Origin: JAEUNJ01 sp052035955
GTDB lineage: Bacteria; Pseudomonadota; Gammaproteobacteria; Burkholderiales; Rhodocyclaceae
NCBI GenBank assembly: GCA_052035955.1
Contig: JBPOHD010000016.1
Span: 26,715 to 90,714 of the forward strand
Direction of reading: 5' to 3'
Length of the DNA stretch: 64,000 bases
Position numbers and translations under genes: made by a program. The notes under the pieces were generated by a model. It was not told the DNA's origin. It saw only the letters and a program-made list of their open reading frames with translations, and searched no databases. Position 1 is the first letter of the stretch, and every line of letters begins with the position of its first letter. This document shows, one piece after another, positions 42,218-50,998 of this stretch.

Positions 42218-42939
42218 CGGCAGAAAGGCGGGCGATCCGAATCCGGGAACGCGATACGGCGGAGAACTCCTTTGAGGCGGTGGCCCGGGAGTGGTACGGG
42301 AAGCAGACCCATACCTGGGTCGCGGGACACGCGGACGACGTATGGGGCCGCCTGTAGTGCAAGCCGTTCCCGGAAATCGGCCGGCGGCCCATTGCCGAAC
42401 TTGAAGCCCCTGAATTGCTGGCAGCGGTGGGCAAGATCGAACGGCGGGGTGCCTGCGACCTAGCCTATCGGGTGCTTCACGTCCGCGGGCAGGTGTTTCG
42501 GTACGGGATCGCCACGGGGTGATGCACGCGCGACCTCTCCGCCGACCCGCGGGGCGCCCTGACGCCCGACAAGGCGACGCATCAGGCGCCCGTGCGGGCG
42601 GAGGAACTTCCCGACCTGTTGCAGGCGATTGACACCCGCGGAACCATCGGCGACCGGCAAACCCGACCAGCAACACCGCCATGCCTTTCGCCCTCTATCG
42701 CCTGGGCTACAAGGGAAGGATGACCGGGCACGGGTTCCGGGCCGTGGCGTCCGATCCTGAATGAACAGGAATACAGCCCGGACGTTATCGATCGGCAATT
42801 GGCCCATTGTGAGCGGAACGAGATCCGGGGCGCCTGCAACCGGGCCGAATACCTCCCCCAGCGCATGGCGATGATGCAGGAGTGGGCCGATCATCTGGAC
42901 ACGATCAAGGCGGGTGCGGAAGTGCTCCGATTCAAGTGA
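42218..42939 (+). pseudogene. Decayed P4-type integrase
   Basis: The DNA follows the intact integrase (28274-29506) from about its codon 75 to its end. The N-terminal domain is missing. There are in-frame stops at 42355-42357 and 42520-42522, a deletion of roughly 240 bp relative to the intact gene after GACCGGCAAACCCGA (near 42665), and a frameshift near 42750. The C-terminal part with HGFR and the tyrosine region (CNRAEYLPQR) is still readable. It is the relic of an older element inserted at the same tRNA. Confidence 0.92.
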
Positions 42940-43017
42940 TTGGCGGCCCAGGCTCATCTGGTGACCCTGCCAAATGGCACCATTGCCGCATTGCCGAAGC
43001 GATGACGGGAGGGTAAA

Positions 43018-43215
43018 ATGAAGGTGCTCAAGAACCCCACGAAGGCCGAGATAAAGGCCGTGATTGCCGAGTCTGCCCATACCGCCGCCAAGTGGCTGAA
43101 AGACTCGAAAACGGGCGATACCTACTATTGGCCCGCCGAACAGTCGCAACATGCGGCAGTGGCAGAGGAATACGGGATAACCGACTTCACGAAAGGAATC
43201 GCCGTCGCGGATTGA
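43018..43215 (+). CDS. Small hypothetical protein
   Basis: A 65-residue acidic and lysine-rich protein (MKVLKNPTKAEIKAVI...) with GGGAGGG before the ATG. The central part SKTGDTYYWPAEQSQHAAVAEE looks globular. No family recognised. It lies in the relic region right of the integrase pseudogene and could be cargo of the older island. Confidence 0.6.
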   Translation: MKVLKNPTKAEIKAVIAESAHTAAKWLKDSKTGDTYYWPAEQSQHAAVAEEYGITDFTKGIAVAD

Positions 43216-43231
43216 AGGCGGCGCAACAGCC

Positions 43232-43540
43232 ATGCTGTTCCTCGTTTTTCAGACCCTTTTCTATACGGACGGCCGTATCCATTCCCGGACGTTGAAGAGC
43301 GTCCGTCTGTCGTTCGACGCCGCCATCATCGATGCGGACAAGGAGGATTGCGCGACGATCGACGTACCTGGAAGGGGAACGGTCTATGTCGCTCATCGCA
43401 TCTATTACGACCAGTTGCTTACGGACGAAGAGGCGAAGGAAAGTCGTGAATTTCGCAGGAGGTTGAACCTGGACGCCGATACGCATCCGTTTTGGGCGCC
43501 GTCATCCGATCCGAGGGGCGCCGGACGGATTCCGGAATAG
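43232..43540 (+). CDS. Hypothetical protein
   Basis: A 102-residue protein starting MLFLVFQTLFYTDG, 16 nt after the preceding small gene. There is a mixed alpha/beta body and no clear signal peptide. The family is not recognised. Spacing suggests cotranscription with 43018-43215. Confidence 0.5.
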   Translation: MLFLVFQTLFYTDGRIHSRTLKSVRLSFDAAIIDADKEDCATIDVPGRGTVYVAHRIYYDQLLTDEEAKESREFRRRLNLDADTHPFWAPSSDPRGAGRIPE

Positions 43541-43659
43541 AGCGGACGCGGCGATGGTTCCTCATGGCCCGGCATGTCGCGTGATACTCAAGTCATGTTG
43601 GTGCCCGGGGTCCTTGCCGCTGCCGGACAAGTCGAGATCGAAGTCTCGTCGGTAACTCA

Positions 43660-44655
43660 GACGGGGCGGGCTCCAAGCTCGCGATCCTGCTGGACGCCAA
43701 CCGGGAGAGAAGGACGCGGCGCGATTTGCGAATGCTGACCCGGGCGCTCACCCAGTCCGGCGACGCGGTCATGATCGACGATGCCGTGGGGATGCTCGAA
43801 CACGTCAATCCGGCGTTCGAGCAGGTGACGGGATACCCCCTGGAGGAGGCGGTCGGCCCGCCGTCCAGACTCCTCGACGCAGGACGGCATTCGCCCGAGT
43901 TCTTCCCTTGGCAGACCATCGGTCGTGGCGACACATATCGAGCCGTTTTCACCCGTCGCCGCAGGGATGGAACCGTATTCCTTGAGGAAAAGGCGATCTG
44001 TCCGATCCGCGACGCCTGAAGAGGGATGCCCCGCCACGTGTCGACGGCAAAGGGCGTGATCGGGCGCGTCGAGGCCGAGGCGCGGCTGGAGTACGTGGCG
44101 GATTACGGCCCGTTGCAGGCCTGCCGGATCGAAGCCTCTTGACCGATCGCCTGCGCCAGGAATTGCGACCCGACCGGCGCGAGGAACTGTCGGTCGACCT
44201 CGTGGTCCTGGAACTCGGTCGCTTCAGGTTCATCGGCGACAGCCTCGGGTTCGGTGTCGGCGACAGACTGTTGCGCCTGGTCGGCGAGCGGATATCCGGA
44301 ATGGCGCCGATCCGCCTCAGAACTCGAGATCACCGAGAACATCCTCATAGGGAACGCGCCAGCCGCCGCAGAGACCTTCAACGCGCTGAGGGGCATGCGC
44401 ATCCGGTTGGCCATCGACGACTTCAGTGCCGGCTATTCCTCTTCGAGCTACCTGCGTCGCTATCCATTGACCACCCTGAAGATCGACCGCTCCTTCATTG
44501 CCGAGATCGGAGGCCGTGCCTACGCCCAGGCCATCGTCCGCGAGGTGACCAACCCGGGGCAGGGCCCGCGTCTGGAAGTCGTGGCCGAAGGGATCGAGAA
44601 TGAGCGACAATTGCATCCGACGGCAGAACTCGGTTGCCGCTACATGCAGGGATAA
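43660..44655 (+). pseudogene. Broken PAS-GGDEF-EAL signalling gene
   Basis: Three fragments of a cyclic-di-GMP protein lie in different frames. 43690-44019 encodes a PAS domain (LTRALTQSGDAVMIDD, FEQVTGYPLEEA). 44140-44300 encodes a GGDEF remnant resembling LGRFRFIGDSLGFGVGDRLL. 44310-44655 encodes the second half of an EAL domain (SELEITENILI, IDDFSAGYSSSSYL, LKIDRSFI, VVAEGIENERQL). The GGDEF signature itself and the first EAL half are gone. Deletions and frameshifts make a functional product unlikely. Confidence 0.85.
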
Positions 44656-44744
44656 TGGTTCAGCCGGCCGGCGCCTTTGTTCGAACTGCAGTGCAAGTCG
44701 GCCGCGGCGGCGCGGGGCGAGGGTGGTAGGACGGGAGGTGTTGA

Positions 44745-45074
44745 ATGGTGACGGTCGAAAAAGCTGCGGACGGCGTTCGGGTCTGCGTTGTCGGGGAATT
44801 CGATTTCCAGACCGCCCGAGAGATGCTGGTATTGGCACGCGAACGCCTCCGCGCGGTGTCCGGAAACAACCTGATTGTCCAGCTGCGTCAGGTCACCCGG
44901 ATCGAATCATCGGGCATAGGGGCCCTGATTCTCCTTGCCGAGATGGTGCCGACCGGGTTTTCCGTGGAGACCATCGATTGCGCGCCTGACGTTCATCGCT
45001 TCTTCTCCTCGGGTCTCATGGAACGCTACTATCCGAATCCCTCCCGCCAACGGGCAGTCCATCCGGCGCCCTGA
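44745..45074 (+). CDS. STAS-domain protein (anti-sigma-factor-antagonist-like)
   Basis: A 109-residue single STAS domain: VVGEFDFQTAREML at the start, then NLIVQLRQVTRIESSGIGALILLAE, where the SSG is the site usually phosphorylated on serine in SpoIIAA-type proteins. It probably takes part in a partner-switching or surface-attachment signalling pathway; no partner kinase is nearby. It follows the decayed GGDEF/EAL gene. Confidence 0.8.
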   Translation: MVTVEKAADGVRVCVVGEFDFQTAREMLVLARERLRAVSGNNLIVQLRQVTRIESSGIGALILLAEMVPTGFSVETIDCAPDVHRFFSSGLMERYYPNPSRQRAVHPAP

Positions 45075-45086
45075 TCCGGCTGGGCC

Positions 45087-45464
45087 TCAGGGCGCCGACG
45101 GGGCCTGCGAACGGCTGGGGGCGGTCCAGCGGGCGAAGGCCACGCAGCCCGTGAACAGGAAAAGCGACAGGACGATTTCCAGCCCCGCGAGGGCGCTGGC
45201 CGGCATCGGGTCCGTGGTCGAGCGGACGACCCCTTCGGCGAAGTACGGAAGGCTCAACATCGAAGCCCATTGATGGGTATACCGGCGACCGCGCAGGATG
45301 CCGAACACCGCTGCCAGGAGCGGAAGCGCTTTCAGCGCCAGGGACGAGCCGCCAGGGCGGAGGGGGGCGATCCATAGTTCCCAGCCCAGGCAAAGGAAGA
45401 TCAGGATGACGAGGCTGACGGCCGCCGCCAGGTTGGCAATGCGCGCTTTCCGGGATAATGGCAT
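45087..45464 (-). CDS. DUF2069 membrane protein
   Basis: A 125-residue inner-membrane protein with four hydrophobic helices (about 13-30, 40-58, 66-80, 93-112). The motif FGILRGRRYTHQWASMLSLPYFAEGVVR is typical of DUF2069, a proteobacterial family of unknown function. It is divergent from the YihY gene, with a short shared upstream region (45465-45522). Confidence 0.85.
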   Translation of the reverse strand: MPLSRKARIANLAAAVSLVILIFLCLGWELWIAPLRPGGSSLALKALPLLAAVFGILRGRRYTHQWASMLSLPYFAEGVVRSTTDPMPASALAGLEIVLSLFLFTGCVAFARWTAPSRSQAPSAP

Positions 45465-45522
45465 GGACGCTCGGCTGGCGGACGAGCCGCAAGACTGATT
45501 TTGGACCCAATGCCGGCAATCG

Positions 45523-46383
45523 ATGAACGCCTCGCCGACGGCGGCCGATTATATGCCCAACCCGATTTCCCTCCCGATCCGGATCCTCCGCCGATTCTTC
45601 GCCGACGGATGCACCCAGACTGCTGCCGGCCTCTCCTTTGCCACCCTGCTTGGCCTGGTGCCGCTGATGGCGGTCGCCGCCGCGATGCTTTCCCACTTCC
45701 CACTGGGCGACGCCCTCGGAACCGCCCTGGAGAACTTCCTTCTGGCGAACCTCCTTCCCGAGAAGGCGGGGACCATCGTGGCGCGTTATGTCGGACAGTT
45801 CGCCCAGAAGGCCGAGCGGCTCACATGGGCCGTCGGCACCGGCTTGGCCGTCACCGCCATGATCCAGATGCTGGCCGTCGAATCGGCGTTCAATGCCATA
45901 TGGAAGGCCCGGGAGCCGCGCCCCTTGTTGCAGAGGATTGCGCGGCACTTGCTGGCGATCCTGGTTGGGCCTCTGGTCTTCGGCGGCATGCTGGCCATCA
46001 CCACCCTTGCCGCCAGCGCCTCCTTTGGCTATCTGGGGGAATCGGCCTGGGCAAAGACCTATTTCTTTCCCGCGCTTTCCTTCGTGTTCGTCGCCGGGCT
46101 GTTCGCCGGTCTGTACCGGGCCGCGCCCAACGCCAGCGTACCCTGGCCGTACGCCCTGATCGGCGGCGTCCTTGTTGCCGCCGGGCTGGCATTGCTGCAA
46201 TGGCTGTTCAGCGAATACGTCATCGGTTTCGCCGCCTACAAGATCGTGTATGGCGCCTTCGCCGCCCTGCCCATCTTCCTGGTCTGGTTGCACCTCTGCT
46301 GGAGCGTCGTGCTCCTTGGTGCGCTGGCGGTGGCCGAGATGGGGGCGGGCAGTTTGCCCCGGCGCCGGCGCGCCAAGGGCTGA
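45523..46383 (+). CDS. YihY/BrkB-family membrane protein
   Basis: A 286-residue inner-membrane protein with about six helices and the family pattern AAGLSFATLLGLVPLMAV near residue 35. Once annotated as ribonuclease BN by mistake, the family is of uncertain function. An alternative ATG 10 codons downstream is possible. The stop codon abuts that of the convergent gene at 46384. Confidence 0.88.
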   Translation: MNASPTAADYMPNPISLPIRILRRFFADGCTQTAAGLSFATLLGLVPLMAVAAAMLSHFPLGDALGTALENFLLANLLPEKAGTIVARYVGQFAQKAERLTWAVGTGLAVTAMIQMLAVESAFNAIWKAREPRPLLQRIARHLLAILVGPLVFGGMLAITTLAASASFGYLGESAWAKTYFFPALSFVFVAGLFAGLYRAAPNASVPWPYALIGGVLVAAGLALLQWLFSEYVIGFAAYKIVYGAFAALPIFLVWLHLCWSVVLLGALAVAEMGAGSLPRRRRAKG

Positions 46384-47892
46384 TCAGCCCGGCGACGGAT
46401 CCCGGTCGAAGCCGAACACCTCCACGCTGCTGGTCTGGATGTCCGTCCTCTGGGCATTGCATTGGAACACCCCGATGCGCCCGCCGGATTCATGGATCAG
46501 GGAAAAGCGACCCGGACGGAAGGCACCGCGGGCGGTCAGCAGGGTCTCTCCCCTGTCCATGCGCGGGATCGGCGGCAGCAGGAGGGCCGGCAGGGGGTTG
46601 ATCTCCGCCCGGCCCTGGGGCGCAATGCGCACGGGTTCCGCCGACGGGGCGAGAAGCTCGAGGCCGATCTCGATATGCTCCGGATTGTCGCTGCGCGCCC
46701 AGCGGACGAGACAGATGCTCCAGGGATTGTCGGGCCCGGCGCGCATGCCGATGACGCCCCCGGGAACCAGCCCGCTGATGCCGCCGGCCACATGCATCAT
46801 CGCGTATCCTCCGGCGCTCTCGTTCAGCACCATCCAGTCGGTCGATACGAGGCTGGCATCCCGCTCCGGGTCGAGATCCCCGTGCAGCAGCTGCCACAGG
46901 GGCCCCGTGTTGGCGCAGACATGCACGCGGTAGTTGTGCCGGTGGCGGTTGAACAGCCGACGGGGCGGGGACGACCAACGCTCCCGGGCTCGCCTGAGCA
47001 CGTTCAGGAAGTCAGGGTAGGCTACCTCGTCGTCCAGATCCATGGCGGCCGGCGCCACCCCGTCGGTGACCTGGGTGATGACTTCCCGCGTCATGTCGCC
47101 GAGAGCCGTGCAACGGAAGAAGAGCAGGTTGCCGATATCGGCGGCCGGTCTGCGGGCCATGGCGACGGGCGGAAGATCGCGACTTTCCTCGAGCCAGAAC
47201 CACTCCTCATGACGGCCGGAAGGACGCAGATGGGAAATCTCGACGGCTGGTCCGTACCGCCTGAGAAACCTGGCCAGAAACGCTGCCTCGCGGGGCGCCA
47301 TGCTTTCCGGCTGGGCGGCGGCAAGGGCCAGCATGCCCTTCAGGACACGGTCTGCGGCAGAGTTCTCCACGGGAAGATCCTGGTCGACGGACGCCACCGG
47401 ATGGCGCAGGTGGAAGGCCTGTTGGGTCAATGCCCACATGTCGATCGGCGCCGGCCCCGAGATCAGGGTCGTGATCTCCTGTTGCTGCGCCAGGTTGCGC
47501 AATGCGCAGGTGGCCAGCGCGTTGGGATTCCGCTGGGGACCCCTGAGCTTGGTCTGGTCGGCATCGCGCAGGACGCCCAGATAGCCGGCCGCCAGGGCGC
47601 CATGCACCTCGATCAATGCCTGGGCGACATTGCGCAACCGTCGCGCCAGGGGTAGCACCGCATCGAGCAGCAGTGGCTTCGCCGTATCCGCGACGCGGAT
47701 GGCACGGGGCTGGAAAAGGTCCAGGATCTTCAGGCAATGCAAGGGCGGCAATCGCGCCTCGATCAGCGCATCGACGTGGCTTCGCAGGGGAACCAGGTCG
47801 AGCAGCGGATCCTCGGCCGGAGGCGTTGCCAGCCAGGAGAGGGCAGCCTGGATGGCAGGCGATTGTTGTGGGGGGAATTCGTTGTCTGGCAT
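46384..47892 (-). CDS. Large conserved-looking protein of unknown function
   Basis: A 502-residue cytoplasmic protein without signal peptide or membrane segment. The N-terminal two-thirds are helical. The C-terminal third (about 330-490) is beta-rich with DWMVLNESAGGYAMMHVAG and PGGVIGMRAG, features reminiscent of a PilZ-like barrel, but I see no convincing RxxxR and DxSxxG pair and do not claim it. It is divergent from pyrF. Function unknown. Confidence 0.75.
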   Translation of the reverse strand: MPDNEFPPQQSPAIQAALSWLATPPAEDPLLDLVPLRSHVDALIEARLPPLHCLKILDLFQPRAIRVADTAKPLLLDAVLPLARRLRNVAQALIEVHGALAAGYLGVLRDADQTKLRGPQRNPNALATCALRNLAQQQEITTLISGPAPIDMWALTQQAFHLRHPVASVDQDLPVENSAADRVLKGMLALAAAQPESMAPREAAFLARFLRRYGPAVEISHLRPSGRHEEWFWLEESRDLPPVAMARRPAADIGNLLFFRCTALGDMTREVITQVTDGVAPAAMDLDDEVAYPDFLNVLRRARERWSSPPRRLFNRHRHNYRVHVCANTGPLWQLLHGDLDPERDASLVSTDWMVLNESAGGYAMMHVAGGISGLVPGGVIGMRAGPDNPWSICLVRWARSDNPEHIEIGLELLAPSAEPVRIAPQGRAEINPLPALLLPPIPRMDRGETLLTARGAFRPGRFSLIHESGGRIGVFQCNAQRTDIQTSSVEVFGFDRDPSPG

Positions 47893-48061
47893 GCAATGTC
47901 GGGAAGTCTGCCATGATCCGAAATCGATTCTAGTAAAATTCGCCGCTCGCCAGCAGACATTTCCTCAACCCGCGATCCACCGAGGCTCCGGCCCGATGGC
48001 ATCGGAATTCCGACCCGCCGGCATGGCGGCAGATCCGCGCAAACACTCAACAGACCCGACC

Positions 48062-48790
48062 ATGACCGAATTCCTGTCCGACAAGTCCATCGACCCCCAT
48101 GACCGTCTGATCGTCGCCCTCGACCTTCCCCAGGCCGCGGCCGCCCGGGCCTTCGTCGAGCAGCTGGGCGACGCCGTCAGCTTCTACAAGATCGGCCTGG
48201 AGCTCTTCATGGCCGGCGATTATTTCGAATTGCTCGAGTGGCTGACGTCACGGGGCAAGAAGGTCTTCGTGGACCTGAAGTTCTTCGACGTCCCGGAAAC
48301 CGTCCGTTCCGCGGTGCGTGCCTTGGCGGGCAGCGGTGCCACCTTCGCCACCGTTCACGGCAACCAGGCCATCATGGAGGCGGCGGCGAGGGACAAGGGC
48401 GACCTCAAGATTCTCGCGGTCACCGTCCTGACGAGCCTGGATCGCGGCGACCTGGACGACCTCGGCTTCGCCTGTGACGTCGAAAAGCTGGTGCTGTCCC
48501 GGGCCCGCCGCGCCCTGGAGACCGGCGTCGACGGCATCGTCTCGTCGGGCCTCGAGGCTCCCATGATCCGCCGCGAACTGGGAAGCCGGCTGCTCGTCGT
48601 GACGCCGGGCATCCGCCCCGTGGAAAACAAGCCGGCCGACGACCAGAAGCGTACCGTGGATGTGGCCCAGGCCTTCCGCAACGGCGCCGACTACATCGTC
48701 GTCGGCCGCCCCATCCGCCAGGCCCAGGATCCGCGCGCCGCGGCCTTGGCCGTGCAGGACACGATCGCCGGCCTCTTCGCGGGCCGTTGA
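48062..48790 (+). CDS. pyrF: Orotidine 5'-phosphate decarboxylase
   Basis: A 242-residue TIM-barrel enzyme that makes UMP from OMP, the last step of pyrimidine synthesis. The catalytic motif is VFVDLKFFDVPETV (D-x-K-x-x-D), and VVTPGIRP and YIVVGRPI are the phosphate-binding loops. I used ATG 48062; an in-frame ATG at 47996 would add 22 residues but has no better ribosome site. Confidence 0.95.
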   Translation: MTEFLSDKSIDPHDRLIVALDLPQAAAARAFVEQLGDAVSFYKIGLELFMAGDYFELLEWLTSRGKKVFVDLKFFDVPETVRSAVRALAGSGATFATVHGNQAIMEAAARDKGDLKILAVTVLTSLDRGDLDDLGFACDVEKLVLSRARRALETGVDGIVSSGLEAPMIRRELGSRLLVVTPGIRPVENKPADDQKRTVDVAQAFRNGADYIVVGRPIRQAQDPRAAALAVQDTIAGLFAGR

Positions 48791-48823
48791 GCCTGCCCGC
48801 CGCCCGGTAAATCGCCGCGGCCC

Positions 48824-48852
48824 TTGTTCCGGGGGCCGTTTCCGGCTACAAT
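48824..48852 (+). promoter_or_regulatory. Probable sigma-70 promoter of the rpsP operon
   Basis: TTGTTC (48824-48829) and TACAAT (48847-48852) are separated by 17 bp, the ideal spacing, and end 34 nt before the rpsP start codon. Confidence 0.6.
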
Positions 48853-48886
48853 CGCCGACTTTTTCCGATTCCAGGGGAACGAGACA

Positions 48887-49141
48887 ATGGTCGTCATCCG
48901 ACTCGCCCGCAGTGGGGCCAAGAAGCGCCCCTTCTACAACATGGTCGTCACCGATTCGCGCAATCGCCGCGACGGCCGCTTCGTCGAACGCATCGGGTTC
49001 TACAACCCCGTTGCCGCCGAGACCGAGCAAGGCCTGACCGTGAACGCCGAGCGCCTCGCTTATTGGCAGAGCCACGGTGCCCAGTTGTCGCCCACCGCGG
49101 CGCGGCTGGTCAAGCAGTTCAACGCCAAGAAGGCCGCCTAA
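48887..49141 (+). CDS. rpsP: Ribosomal protein S16
   Basis: An 84-residue 30S subunit protein. MVVIRLARSGAKKRPFYNMVV is the standard start and RFVERIGFYNP the conserved core. ATG 48887 has GGGGAACGAGA upstream. First gene of the conserved rpsP-rimM-trmD-rplS operon. Confidence 0.98.
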   Translation: MVVIRLARSGAKKRPFYNMVVTDSRNRRDGRFVERIGFYNPVAAETEQGLTVNAERLAYWQSHGAQLSPTAARLVKQFNAKKAA

Positions 49142-49146
49142 GCACG

Positions 49147-49659
49147 ATGGTGGTCCTGGGGCGGATCGTCGCCCCATACGGCGTCAAGGGCTGGGTCAGG
49201 ATCCATGCCTTTGGCGACGATCCTTCCTCGTGGCGGCGGATGCCCCGTTGGTGGCTCGGTCCCGAGGCGGAAGGCAAGCATTGGAGCGAGATGTCGCTCG
49301 GCGAATTCCGGCCCCATGGCGCGGGGTGGGTCGCCCGCCTGGAAGGCGTGGATGACCGCAACGGCGCCGAGGCGCTGGTCGGAAGCTACGTGGCGGCGCC
49401 CAGGGAGGCCCTGCCGGCCACGGAGTCCGGCGAGTTCTACTGGGCCGACCTGTTGGGCCTGCGGGTCGAGAACGGGCGGGGCGAGCCCTTAGGCACCGTC
49501 GCCGAATTGCTGGAAACCGGTGCCAATCCGGTCCTGGTGGTTCGGCAGGGCGACGGGGTCGATGCGAAGGAGCACCTGTTGCCCTTCGTGGCCCAGGTGG
49601 TTAAGGACGTGGATGTGGCCGGCGGCCGGATTCGCGTCGAGTGGGAACGGGACTGGTAG
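49147..49659 (+). CDS. rimM: 16S rRNA processing protein RimM
   Basis: A 170-residue ribosome maturation factor that helps assemble the 30S head and binds S19. The N-terminal RimM domain begins VVLGRIVAPYGVKGWVRI; the C-terminal PRC-barrel has EFYWADLLGLRV and EHLLPFVAQVVKDVD. It starts 5 nt after rpsP. Confidence 0.96.
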   Translation: MVVLGRIVAPYGVKGWVRIHAFGDDPSSWRRMPRWWLGPEAEGKHWSEMSLGEFRPHGAGWVARLEGVDDRNGAEALVGSYVAAPREALPATESGEFYWADLLGLRVENGRGEPLGTVAELLETGANPVLVVRQGDGVDAKEHLLPFVAQVVKDVDVAGGRIRVEWERDW

Positions 49660-49663
49660 GGTC

Positions 49664-50413
49664 ATGCTGGCCTTCGATGTCCTGACGCTGTTCCCGGAGA
49701 TGTTCGAAGCGGTGACGCGGTCCGGCATCAGCCGGCGGGCGCTGGAGCGGGGCTTGTGGAGCCTGCGCTGCTGGAACCCGCGGGACCGGACCACGGACAA
49801 CCACCGCACGGTGGACGACCGTCCCTACGGGGGTGGTCCCGGCATGGTCATGCTGCCGGGTCCCCTGGCCGGGTCCATCGAGGCGGCAAAGGAAGCGAGG
49901 GGCGGCGGTCGGGTGATCTACCTGTCGCCCCAAGGCCAGGCCCTGACCCAGGGGCGGGTAGAGGAACTGGCAGCGGGGGAGGGCGCTATCCTGCTCTGCG
50001 GCCGATACGAGGGTATCGACGAGCGCCTGATCGAGCGCTGCGTCGATGAGGAAATCTCCCTTGGGGACTTCGTCCTCTCGGGAGGCGAGATCGCCGCCAT
50101 GGCCTTGATCGACGCCTGCGTGCGGCAACTGCCGGGCGCCCTGAACGACGAGGCCTCGGCGCTGCAGGAATCCTTCGCCGCCGGGCTGCTGGACTGCCCG
50201 CACTACACGCGGCCGGAGGAATGGATGGGAATGCCGGTGCCCGAGGTTCTGATGTCGGGACACCACGAGGAAATCCGCCGCTGGCGCCTCAAGCAGGCGC
50301 TGGGACGGACCTGGCTCAGGAGGCCCGACCTGCTCGCGGGGCGGGAACTGAGCCGGGAAGAGGCGGGACTGCTGGAGGAATTCCGGCGGGAACGCGGGAT
50401 GCAGCAACCGTAG
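49664..50413 (+). CDS. trmD: tRNA (guanine-N1)-methyltransferase
   Basis: A 249-residue SPOUT enzyme that makes m1G37 in tRNAs, preventing frameshifting. Characteristic motifs are DVLTLFPEMF at the start, DDRPYGGGPGMVM, the knot region LLCGRYEGIDERL and ISLGDFVLSGGE. ATG 49664 lies 4 nt after the rimM stop. Confidence 0.97.
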   Translation: MLAFDVLTLFPEMFEAVTRSGISRRALERGLWSLRCWNPRDRTTDNHRTVDDRPYGGGPGMVMLPGPLAGSIEAAKEARGGGRVIYLSPQGQALTQGRVEELAAGEGAILLCGRYEGIDERLIERCVDEEISLGDFVLSGGEIAAMALIDACVRQLPGALNDEASALQESFAAGLLDCPHYTRPEEWMGMPVPEVLMSGHHEEIRRWRLKQALGRTWLRRPDLLAGRELSREEAGLLEEFRRERGMQQP

Positions 50414-50479
50414 AAACGGCACGCACCAGGAATTTCCTGCTCTGCGGCCAAGGCCAAGGGCCATAGAAAGGAGTATCGA

Positions 50480-50854
50480 ATGAACCTGATCCAGCAACTG
50501 GAAAAAGAGGAAATCGAGCGTCTCGGGAAGACCGTTCCCGCCTTCGCTCCCGGCGACACCGTGATCGTCAACGTGAATGTGGTCGAAGGCGACCGCAAGC
50601 GCGTCCAGGCCTTCGAAGGCGTCGTCATCGCCAAGCGCAACCGCGGCCTCAACTCCAGTTTCATCGTGCGCAAGATTTCTTCCGGCGAGGGGGTCGAGCG
50701 CACCTTCCAGACTTACTCTCCGCTGATCGCAAGCATCGAGGTCAAGCGCCGCGGCGACGTGCGCCGGGCCAAGCTCTACTACCTGCGCAGCCGTTCCGGC
50801 AAGTCGGCGCGGATCAAGGAAAAGCTGCAGGTCAAGGGGGCCGACAAGGCCTGA
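50480..50854 (+). CDS. rplS: Ribosomal protein L19
   Basis: A 124-residue 50S protein at the subunit interface. The start MNLIQQLEKEEIERL, the core GDTVIVNVNVVEGDRKRVQAFEG and the FIVRKISSGEGVERTF stretch are characteristic. AAAGGAG precedes the ATG. The operon ends with the hairpin at 50873-50902. Confidence 0.98.
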   Translation: MNLIQQLEKEEIERLGKTVPAFAPGDTVIVNVNVVEGDRKRVQAFEGVVIAKRNRGLNSSFIVRKISSGEGVERTFQTYSPLIASIEVKRRGDVRRAKLYYLRSRSGKSARIKEKLQVKGADKA

Positions 50855-50872
50855 GAAGGCGGCCTGCTCCCC

Positions 50873-50902
50873 AAAAAAGGGCGCTTCGGCGCCCTTTTTT
50901 TG
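50873..50902 (+). terminator. Terminator of the rpsP-rplS operon
   Basis: GGGCGC (50879-50884), a TTCG loop and GCGCCC (50889-50894), extended by A/T pairs, are followed by a run of eight Ts. This is a classical intrinsic terminator. Confidence 0.9.
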
Positions 50903-50920
50903 TGCGCCGCACATATTTTT

Positions 50921-50934
50921 TTGACTTGGATCAA
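50921..50934. promoter_or_regulatory. FNR-type box upstream of bacteriohemerythrin
   Basis: TTGACTTGGATCAA differs at one position from TTGAT-N4-ATCAA and lies 64 bp before the bacteriohemerythrin ATG. An oxygen-responsive control of this gene is reasonable. Confidence 0.55.
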
Positions 50935-50998
50935 AATTGACTTTTCTCATGGGCATAGAGTGCCGCCGCCTGAGCTTATTACTTTCGTGGGAGGGACC

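Noticed and set aside
46384..47892. Assigning a PilZ or cyclic-di-GMP binding function to the unknown protein
   Set aside because: The RxxxR and D/NxSxxG signatures could not be seen in the right order, so only a structural hint is reported.
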